Assembly (NCBI RefSeq): GCF_003797145.1
Contig: NZ_RKMG01000001.1
Location: forward strand, 1-64,000
Direction: 5' to 3'
DNA from: Aerococcus agrisoli
GTDB taxonomy: Bacteria; Bacillota; Bacilli; Lactobacillales; Aerococcaceae
Length of the DNA stretch: 64,000 nt
Below are positions 57,634-64,000 of the stretch, one piece after another. The translations under genes were made by a program, and so were the position numbers. The number at the start of each line of letters is the position of its first letter. Position 1 is the first letter of the stretch. The notes beneath the pieces were generated by a model. That model ran no database searches. It had not been told where the DNA came from and saw nothing but the letters and a program-made list of their open reading frames with translations.

Positions 57634-57676
57634 TAGACTACTGAGGGGCTGCAGTAGTTGGTGTGTAAATGGGTAA

Positions 57677-57712
57677 ATAAAAAAGCCCAGGACATCAGTG
57701 TCCTAGGCTTAT
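57677..57712 (-). terminator. Terminator of glcD-gntP
   Basis: AAGCCTAGGACA/TGTCCTGGGCTT on the minus strand followed by T residues. Confidence 0.88.
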
Positions 57713-57743
57713 TCAGCAAGTATATGCTGATACTTTTTACAGA

Positions 57744-59063
57744 TTAATAGAATAAAGTTGCTACGATTACGACTGCAATCAAGGCAAGTACATTGGCACC
57801 TGTTACGGCGATGAAAATGTTCTTGAAGCTGTTTTTGTGGTTCAATCCGGCTAGGGCCAAGAATGAGATGATACCACCACTATGCGGCATTACGGCAAGT
57901 GTTGAAGAGGCGATTGCGGCTACTCTGTGGATGACTTGTGGATCAAGTCCCATGTCGATATAAGTTTGGCCGAATGCTTCCATGACGATACCTAATGAAC
58001 CTGTTGCTGAAGCGGTAATGCCACCGAACAAGGCTGATGCGAATGAAAGTGAAATTAATGGATTGCTTGACATGTTCAAGATGAAGTCTGAAATGAAGCT
58101 AAATCCTGGTGCTAAGGTAATAATTACCCCGAAAGCTACGGCTGAACCTGTTAATAACATGGGGATAATCCCTGAGTTCGCACCTTCGTTGATCACTTGT
58201 TTTTGTGAATCGATTTCTTTATTGAATAAGATGGCTGATAAAATGATGGCCACAGCTAGGGAAATCAAGACGATATTTTCAACTTTGTAGAATGAACCTA
58301 CAAGGTTGATGATGATTAACACGGCAATCGGTGTGATGGAACGTGCAAATGAAGGACGCGCTTCTTCGGTGATTTCAACGTCGTTACCAGTGTAATAATC
58401 GGCGAAGGTTTCATTTTTCGCAAGACTCTTGTCCATTGCATATTTCATGTACCATAAGCCGAATAGCAAGGCTACAACGGAACCGATGATACCAAGTACG
58501 GGTGCTGCGGTTAGGGTTGTACCTAGGTATGCTGTTGGGACAACGTTTTGGATAGATGGTGTACCTGGTAGCATGGTCATTGTAAAAGTACCTAAACCTA
58601 ATTCAATCGGAATAGCAACCATGTTCCAAGCGATGTTTAGTTTCTTGAATAATGGTTTTGCTAGTGGAATCAAGACGAAGATAACTACGTAAAGGCTAAC
58701 ACCACCGTAAGTTAATAGGGCAGTGATTAATAATAAAGCAACCAATACTGAGTATGGTTTTTCAGTACCGGTTAATTTTAAGATTTGGTTGGCAATAGAT
58801 TCTGCCGCACCACTCTTGTCTGTATATTTGGCTAAAATTGCACCTAATAAGAAAACAGCAAAGAATTTCAAGATGAATCCAGTTAAACCGGTTAAGTATG
58901 ATGCCTCGCTACCTAAAAGGGCAGTTGAGATGTTCATACCGTTCGTTAAGATAACGATTAGTGATGCGATAGGGGCTGCAACTAAAATGTTTAAGTTTTT
59001 AGCAGTCGAATAAATGATAAAGGCAATAGCTAAAATGATACCGCTGATTTGTAATAAGTCCAT
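57744..59063 (-). CDS. GntP-family permease
   Basis: 439 aa, about 12 membrane helices. GntP-family blocks include GAILAKYTDKSGAAESIA (about 75) and IASSTLAVMPHSGGIISFLAL (about 383). The family imports gluconate and other hydroxy acids such as D-glycerate or 3-hydroxybutyrate. The upstream gene in the same operon encodes an FAD-linked 2-hydroxy-acid oxidase, so the substrate is probably a 2-hydroxy acid such as D-lactate or glycolate (inference). A hairpin followed by T residues lies between the two genes. Confidence 0.85.
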   Translation of the reverse strand: MDLLQISGIILAIAFIIYSTAKNLNILVAAPIASLIVILTNGMNISTALLGSEASYLTGLTGFILKFFAVFLLGAILAKYTDKSGAAESIANQILKLTGTEKPYSVLVALLLITALLTYGGVSLYVVIFVLIPLAKPLFKKLNIAWNMVAIPIELGLGTFTMTMLPGTPSIQNVVPTAYLGTTLTAAPVLGIIGSVVALLFGLWYMKYAMDKSLAKNETFADYYTGNDVEITEEARPSFARSITPIAVLIIINLVGSFYKVENIVLISLAVAIILSAILFNKEIDSQKQVINEGANSGIIPMLLTGSAVAFGVIITLAPGFSFISDFILNMSSNPLISLSFASALFGGITASATGSLGIVMEAFGQTYIDMGLDPQVIHRVAAIASSTLAVMPHSGGIISFLALAGLNHKNSFKNIFIAVTGANVLALIAVVIVATLFY

Positions 59064-59091
59064 GTGAATTCCTTCCTAAAGTAAAATGGCC

Positions 59092-59124
59092 TAAAAAAAG
59101 AATTGATGGCTTAGCACCAATTCC
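59092..59124 (-). terminator. Intercistronic terminator-like hairpin between glcD and gntP
   Basis: Minus strand GAATTGGTGC/GCCATCAATTC stem with TAA loop, then seven T residues. Confidence 0.65.
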
Positions 59125-59167
59125 CTTTTGTTTGTATGAATATTCAGTTAGTTTGTTTAATAGATAA

Positions 59168-60496
59168 TTAGTCGAACATTTTACCTGGGTTTAATAAACC
59201 TTTTGGATCCAATGCTTTCTTAATTGAACGAAGTACGTTTAGGTAAGCTTCGTCTTTAAAGTATGGTAAGTATTCTTTCTTTTCAAGACCAACACCGTGT
59301 TCTGCTGAAAGTAATCCACCTTGTTTAGCAACGTATGGGAATAAATCATTTTCGTAGTCTTCTTTTAATTTTTCCCATTCTTCGTCAGTTTGGTCTTCAC
59401 GTAATACACAAATATGGATGTTACCATCTCCGGCGTGTCCGAAGAAACCAGTTTGAACGTTGTATTTAGCACCTAGACGTTTACCTTCTTGCACTAAGTC
59501 AGTGAATAAGTGGTTTGGTACAACTGGATCGTACATTTTCCAGTCACCGTTGTTTACGATACCGTTTAAGATATTGTCACGGATTTCCCACATTTCTTTG
59601 GCTTCAGTTTCAGAAAGTTCGCGTGTTTCAATAGCGCCGGCTTTTTTACCTAAAGCTTGGATAGCTTGTAATTGGAACGCTAAACCATCAGCAGCGTTGT
59701 CTGCAACAGTTGCTAATAAGAATGCTTCACCTTTTACTTCAGGCATTTTCTTGTTGATGAATTTTTCAGAGTAGTGGATACCTGATTCTTCCAACAATTC
59801 CAAAGCAATTGGTTGAACTGGTGATTTCACCACTTCAAAGATTGCGTTAGATACGCCGTCTAAGCTTTCGAAGCCCATGATTAATGATTTTTCGTAAGCA
59901 GGTTTTGCTGTTAATTTCAATTGCATTTCAGTGATGATACCTAAAGTACCTTCAGCACCAATGAATAAGTCTTTCAAGTCGTAAGCAGTGGCATCTTTTT
60001 TGTTTAAAGAACCAACGTGGATTGTTTCACCACTTGCTAAAACGACATCGTAACCACGGATATTATCACGTGTTACACCATATTTGATGGCACGCATACC
60101 ACCAGCATTTGTAGAAGCGTTACCACCTACAGAGGCATTTTTATTACCTGGGTCAGGCGCATAGAAGTATGGTGTTTCAGCAAGGAAATCTCTGATTTGG
60201 AATAAAGTCACACCAGCTTGAACATTCAAGGTTAATGTTTGTTCATCCAATGATAGGATTTTATCCATTTTTTCCATGCTGATTAACCATGCGTCATTTT
60301 GTGGATAAGTCGCGCTAGTCAAACCAGTTTGACGTCCAATGGTGATGACTGTCTTGTTTTCAGCGTCCGCTTTTTTTACAAATTCGGCAACTTCTTCCGT
60401 TGAAGTTGGGAAAGCGATTAGGGCTGCTGAACCGGGTTCATCTTCTGCCATGTAAGTTTTTAAATACTTATCGGCAACTGTTTTTTCAATTTCCAT
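59168..60496 (-). CDS. FAD-linked oxidase, GlcD/D-lactate dehydrogenase type
   Basis: 442 aa, cytoplasmic or membrane-peripheral. N-terminal PCMH FAD-binding domain (about 20-200) with PDPGNKNASVGGNASTNAGG near 113, and a C-terminal oxidase domain with FGHAGDGNIHICVL (about 354) and SAEHGVGLEKK (about 399, metal-binding His). The family oxidises D-lactate, glycolate or D-2-hydroxyglutarate. Single subunit, no glcE/glcF partners. First gene of the operon with gntP; start with AGGAGG. A possible promoter is -35 TTGATT (60556-60561), -10 GACAAT (60533-60538), minus strand. Confidence 0.88.
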   Translation of the reverse strand: MEIEKTVADKYLKTYMAEDEPGSAALIAFPTSTEEVAEFVKKADAENKTVITIGRQTGLTSATYPQNDAWLISMEKMDKILSLDEQTLTLNVQAGVTLFQIRDFLAETPYFYAPDPGNKNASVGGNASTNAGGMRAIKYGVTRDNIRGYDVVLASGETIHVGSLNKKDATAYDLKDLFIGAEGTLGIITEMQLKLTAKPAYEKSLIMGFESLDGVSNAIFEVVKSPVQPIALELLEESGIHYSEKFINKKMPEVKGEAFLLATVADNAADGLAFQLQAIQALGKKAGAIETRELSETEAKEMWEIRDNILNGIVNNGDWKMYDPVVPNHLFTDLVQEGKRLGAKYNVQTGFFGHAGDGNIHICVLREDQTDEEWEKLKEDYENDLFPYVAKQGGLLSAEHGVGLEKKEYLPYFKDEAYLNVLRSIKKALDPKGLLNPGKMFD

Positions 60497-60585
60497 TCTT
60501 TGACCTCCTATTTGTAAATGCTTGCATCATTAATTGTCTACCAAAGGCTAATAAAAATCAATATTGAATCATAAATACCTAAAAA

Positions 60586-61224
60586 TTATGCATTGATCGG
60601 TAAATCGACATAGATTTCGTCGCCGATTTCAAATTTTACTTGACCTGATGTTAAATTAATTAAACTATTTTGTACTTTATCTAGTTCATTTGTAGGGATT
60701 CCTAGATGGAAAGTCACATCCGCCAAATAGCTGGTATCCAATAATTGATAGGTGGACTCTTCAATCCAATGTTCCACTTTGCCACTCAAAGTATAGGCAA
60801 CTTCGATTGCTAATTGTGTTTGTAATTTACGCTCTACCTGACCAATAGTATCCAAACCTTCGGAAACGGCCGATGAATAAGCGCGAATTAAACCACCCGA
60901 ACCTAATTTGGTACCACCAAAATAGCGTGTTACTACCACCACGATATTTTTTAGGTCACGTTGTTTTAATACTTCAAGCATTGGTACGCCGGCAGTACCG
61001 GATGGTTCACCGTCATCTAAAGCACGTTGTATTTCATTGTTATCACCAATTTGAAAGGCAACACAATTATGTGTCGCTTTGTAATGTTCTTTACGAATCG
61101 CTTCAATAAATTCAATTGCTTCTGCTTCAGAAAACACTCGCTTGGCATTACAAATAAAACGAGATCCCTTTACATCAATTTCGTGCGTCCCACCCTGGGC
61201 GACCACCGTACGGTATTCAATCAT
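60586..61224 (-). CDS. YigZ/IMPACT family protein
   Basis: 212 aa. N-terminal UPF0029/IMPACT domain with DDGEPSGTAGVPMLEVL (about 71-87) and RYFGGTKLGSGGLIRAYS (about 99-116), C-terminal ferredoxin-like DUF1949 domain. Function is unsettled; related proteins bind nucleic acid or ribosomes. The start at 61224 (MIEYRTVV) has AAGGAGT upstream. It is divergent from degV, as yvyE lies near degV-comF in Bacillus. Confidence 0.88.
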   Translation of the reverse strand: MIEYRTVVAQGGTHEIDVKGSRFICNAKRVFSEAEAIEFIEAIRKEHYKATHNCVAFQIGDNNEIQRALDDGEPSGTAGVPMLEVLKQRDLKNIVVVVTRYFGGTKLGSGGLIRAYSSAVSEGLDTIGQVERKLQTQLAIEVAYTLSGKVEHWIEESTYQLLDTSYLADVTFHLGIPTNELDKVQNSLINLTSGQVKFEIGDEIYVDLPINA

Positions 61225-61364
61225 ACTAAAACACTCCTTATTCGAACTGATTTTCATAACTTGAGCCTAGCATATTTACCACAATTTCGCTAACAAGTAA
61301 GTTTTATAATTAAAGTGATAATTTGCGTTTGAAAAGGCTTTTCTACATATATATGTCGAAATTT

Positions 61365-61393
61365 TGCTTGAGTTTTGATAGAATAATTGATAT
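61365..61393 (+). promoter_or_regulatory. Probable promoter of the degV gene
   Basis: -35 TTGCTT (61365-61370), 17 bp, -10 TGATAT (61388-61393). Confidence 0.5.
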
Positions 61394-61462
61394 GTTATTC
61401 TTTCAGTGCTTTATAGAAAGAACAGTCAGTATTAGAGATCTAGGGATAAAGGGGAATCATTC

Positions 61463-62329
61463 ATGTCAGTTGCCATTGTTACGGATAGTACAGCCTATCT
61501 TACCGACGAATTCGTCAGTAAGCACGATATCACAGTACTACCATTAACCATTACATTTAGTGATGGATCATATCTAGACAATATCGATATCTCAATTGAT
61601 GCCTTTTATGAAAAAATGGCGACCCTTGACGAAATCCCAACTAGCTCTCAACCAGCTCCTGGTATTGTAAAAGAGGCATTCGAACGCCTAGCCAAGACCC
61701 ATGACGAAATTATCGCCATTACCTTATCTAAAGGTATCTCAGGCACTTACCAAACCTTTACCATGATTGGGAATCAGGTAACGGAAGACACAGGTGTGCT
61801 AGTGAAGGTCTACAATTCAGGTATTTCATTAGTTGGTCAAGCTTTCTATGTATACGAAGCTGTTCGCTTACGTGACCAAGGCTTGTCAGCAATGGAAATT
61901 TTACCGAAACTGGACCTATTGAAAAAATCGACTAACGCCTACTTCTCAGTTGATAACCTAGGTCACCTAGCTAAAGGAGGCCGTATCAATCCAGGTGCAG
62001 CCAGCATTGGGAACTTACTACAAGTAAAACCGATTCTACATTTTGACGATGGCTTGATCAATGTATTTGAAAAAGTGCGTACCCACAAGAAAACAGTGCG
62101 TCGTATTACCGAATTATTTGAAGAAGACTTCAGTCAAAATCCAAATTTACGTGTAGCCATTGTCGGTGACGATGCTACACCTCAAGTGCAAGCTTTGGTG
62201 AGCTATTTTAAAACAGAACATCCAGACTTATTGTTGGAAAGAACACCTGTTGGTCCAGTAATTGGGACGCATTTAGGTCCAAATGCCTATGCCTTAGCAT
62301 GGTGCGAAGATACGACAAAAGAGGCATAA
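61463..62329 (+). CDS. DegV family fatty-acid-binding protein
   Basis: 288 aa. DegV fold: IVTDSTAYLTDE (about 5-16) and the lipid-contacting TSSQPAPG near 63, SKGISGTYQTF near 94. These bind fatty acids; some are the FakB partners of fatty acid kinase FakA. No fakA is near. It lies upstream of comFA as in B. subtilis. A strong terminator separates it from comFA. Confidence 0.9.
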   Translation: MSVAIVTDSTAYLTDEFVSKHDITVLPLTITFSDGSYLDNIDISIDAFYEKMATLDEIPTSSQPAPGIVKEAFERLAKTHDEIIAITLSKGISGTYQTFTMIGNQVTEDTGVLVKVYNSGISLVGQAFYVYEAVRLRDQGLSAMEILPKLDLLKKSTNAYFSVDNLGHLAKGGRINPGAASIGNLLQVKPILHFDDGLINVFEKVRTHKKTVRRITELFEEDFSQNPNLRVAIVGDDATPQVQALVSYFKTEHPDLLLERTPVGPVIGTHLGPNAYALAWCEDTTKEA

Positions 62330-62342
62330 TATAAATGATTTG

Positions 62343-62385
62343 AATGAATCAAAACAAATTCTTGTTTTGATTCATTTTTTTTTTG
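62343..62385 (+). terminator. Terminator of the degV gene
   Basis: Perfect 15-bp stem (62343-62357 with 62362-62376) with an ATTC loop, then T residues. Confidence 0.92.
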
Positions 62386-62431
62386 CGCAATTTTACTTTT
62401 GTCTCGTATATATTTACTGAGGGGGTTAAGT

Positions 62432-63805
62432 ATGGATATTGCTGCACAGATTCAAGGTCGTTTGGTTTCGGCCAAAGAAATAGCTACAAGTGACCGACAA
62501 ATTAGGGACCTAGGTATGAATCAACTCCAGATATTTCCGGCCATTCAACAAGACGGCAAACAATTGACTTGCCAACGTTGTGGGAATCAAAGGCATTTCA
62601 TGGAAAACATCTGTAATTGTAGTCAGGACTGTTTTTATTGCTTGCAATGTCTGGCTTTCGGCAAACTGCGGACCTGTGATTTTCTCTATCATTTACCAGC
62701 GGATGGACAAAACTACACCTGGGCACGGAAGTCGACTTATTTGACTTGGTCAGGTCAATTGTCTGCCCAACAAGCTCAAGCATCTATGGAAATTTGTCAG
62801 TCTTATCAGGATCATGTTGATAAGCATCTTGTTTGGGCGGTGACAGGGGCAGGAAAGACAGAAATGGTGTTTCAAGCCATTGATATAGCCTTATGTGCAG
62901 GCAAAAAGGTAGCTGTTGCCACACCAAGAATTGACGTGGCCAACGAATTAGCTCCACGATTTCAAGCTGCCTTTCCAAATATATCTATTCAAGTTTTACA
63001 CGGTCAGTCTGAACAAACCTATGACCCAAACAGACCCATGACAGTTTGTTCCACCCATCAATTGATTCGTTTTCGCCAAGCTTTTGATTTACTCATCATC
63101 GACGAAATTGATGCCTTTCCCTATGACGGAGACCCCATGCTTTACCGAGCTAGCCAGGTTGCCGTCACTGAAATTGGGACCCAAGTTTTACTGACAGCAA
63201 CACCTAATACCAATCAAATGGCTGCAATTCAACAAAAACAGGTAGCTGTGTCGATTTTACCAGCCCGTTATCATCGCCACCATTTACCAGTACCCAAACA
63301 TGTTTGGGTAGGTGATTGGCGAGAAAGTGTACAAAAGGGCAAAGTGCCGACAGTTTTAAAACGGACGTTGTTGTCGTTATTAAGCCTGAAACGTCGTGTG
63401 TTAATTTTTGTGCCCAATATCGACTATATGTTGCAGTTGGTAAAAGCATGTCGGGGCATATTCTATAATTACCAGTTTGAATCTGTATCCTCCAAGGATC
63501 CAGACCGTATTACAAAAGTCCAAGCCATGCGGGAGGGGCAATATGATTTTCTTTTTTCGACAACGATTTTAGAGCGAGGTGTGACCTTTGCGGCGATTGA
63601 TGTCATTGTCCTAGGTAGTGAGGACCGGACCTTTACAACGGCATCGCTCGTTCAAATAGCCGGTCGGGTTGGGCGTAAACCAGATTTTCCGGATGGCAGT
63701 ATTTATTTTCTACATTACGGGAAAACGAAAGCATCCAAGGCAGCTATTCAGCAAATTCAAGAGATGAACCGTCAAGCTCGGGAGAGGGGGCTAATTGATG
63801 ATTAA
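62432..63805 (+). CDS. comFA: Competence helicase ComFA
   Basis: 457 aa. SF2 ATPase needed for DNA uptake during transformation. A zinc-finger region comes first (Cys47, Cys50 and Cys67/Cys70/Cys73), then Walker A AVTGAGKT (Lys142), the DEID box (IIDEIDAFP, about 228), LLTATPNT and the motif VI region QIAGRVGRK. Acts at the inner face of the membrane on incoming single-stranded DNA. ATG 62432 follows GAGGGGG. A CTCGTATATA stretch before it slightly resembles the streptococcal ComX box. Confidence 0.92.
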   Translation: MDIAAQIQGRLVSAKEIATSDRQIRDLGMNQLQIFPAIQQDGKQLTCQRCGNQRHFMENICNCSQDCFYCLQCLAFGKLRTCDFLYHLPADGQNYTWARKSTYLTWSGQLSAQQAQASMEICQSYQDHVDKHLVWAVTGAGKTEMVFQAIDIALCAGKKVAVATPRIDVANELAPRFQAAFPNISIQVLHGQSEQTYDPNRPMTVCSTHQLIRFRQAFDLLIIDEIDAFPYDGDPMLYRASQVAVTEIGTQVLLTATPNTNQMAAIQQKQVAVSILPARYHRHHLPVPKHVWVGDWRESVQKGKVPTVLKRTLLSLLSLKRRVLIFVPNIDYMLQLVKACRGIFYNYQFESVSSKDPDRITKVQAMREGQYDFLFSTTILERGVTFAAIDVIVLGSEDRTFTTASLVQIAGRVGRKPDFPDGSIYFLHYGKTKASKAAIQQIQEMNRQARERGLIDD

Positions 63806-64000
63806 GCTAGCGAATAATAAAGTAGCGCCGCTAACACCTGCATGCCTGATTTGTCAGGAGTCTTTGCCAGATACCTTGACCTTAAGACAGGTATTGTCAT
63901 GGTCAAAAATAGACCAGCCCTTATTTTGCCAGTCTTGTTTAGAGGGATTTTGTAAAATCCAAGGACCAACTTGTGGTCAGTGTGGCCGAGAGATGGCTGA
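63798..64000 (+). CDS. comFC: Competence protein ComFC, phosphoribosyltransferase family (5' part, cut by the window end)
   Basis: First 67 codons only. The N-terminal double zinc ribbon is present: CLIC near 16-19, CQSC near 44-47, then CGQCGRE near 60. The start ATG overlaps the end of comFA by 8 bp, with GGGAGGGGG-like purines before it, so the two are translationally coupled. The phosphoribosyltransferase domain lies beyond the window. Confidence 0.9.
   Translation, partial: MIKLANNKVAPLTPACLICQESLPDTLTLRQVLSWSKIDQPLFCQSCLEGFCKIQGPTCGQCGREMA

Overview
The window looks like the chromosome of a low-to-moderate GC member of the Lactobacillales, most likely Aerococcaceae (Aerococcus-like). 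This rests on gene content and synteny: an Enterococcus-type V-ATPase operon, rex/groESL and yigZ-degV-comFA-comFC neighbourhoods, T-box leaders, cre, TreR, CtsR and CIRCE sites. I could not run a database search, so the genus is an inference. No tRNA, rRNA, CRISPR, transposase or prophage gene was seen.

Layout. 1-6.7 kb: an AT-rich PTS cluster (PRD regulator, EIIA, EIIB, EIIC, GH38 alpha-mannosidase) with a cre site, probably for mannosyl-glycerate or a related mannoside. 6.8-12.6 kb: pheA, a nucleoside hydrolase in an operon with treR, a CadD-like exporter, and amt-glnK behind a GlnR/TnrA-type box. 12.9-16.3 kb: treP-treC on the minus strand under a TreR operator and a cre. 16.5-26.4 kb: tadA, the nine-gene ntpFIKECGABD V-ATPase operon, and the small SRP RNA. 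26.4-29.7 kb: a Nudix-hydrolase/PLD-helicase-DUF3427 gene pair. 29.8-33 kb: an MDR oxidoreductase and a two-gene DUF6282/hydratase operon. 33-39 kb: ydiF-like ABC-F, rex, a small membrane protein and groES-groEL. 39-50 kb: an amidase, then argH, a T-box-controlled transporter-argG operon, an FMN reductase and a second T-box-controlled transporter. 50-56 kb: a Ser-rich membrane protein, a priming sugar transferase, pncB and nadE. 56-64 kb: an SDR, glcD-gntP, yigZ, degV, comFA and the start of comFC.

How the genes work together. Sugar use is tied to carbon state through cre sites at three loci. The trehalose regulator sits away from the trehalose genes, behind a nucleoside hydrolase, but both promoters carry the same palindromic operator. 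Arginine supply is organised around argH, argG and two paralogous binding-protein/permease fusions under T-box control, with no ATPase gene nearby. The V-ATPase proteolipid keeps every residue of the Enterococcus hirae Na+ site, so the pump is probably a Na+ pump.

The least ordinary content is between genes. Four families of structured repeats fill the intergenic spaces: (A) ~120-bp hairpins in tandem whose arms differ in sequence but stay paired; (B) ~280-bp elements with a long stem closing two hairpins; (C) arrays of 5-6 short palindromes at gene ends next to terminators; (D) two 90-bp elements with matching terminal inverted repeats. The covariation in A and the retained pairing in B are the best candidates here for something not yet described.
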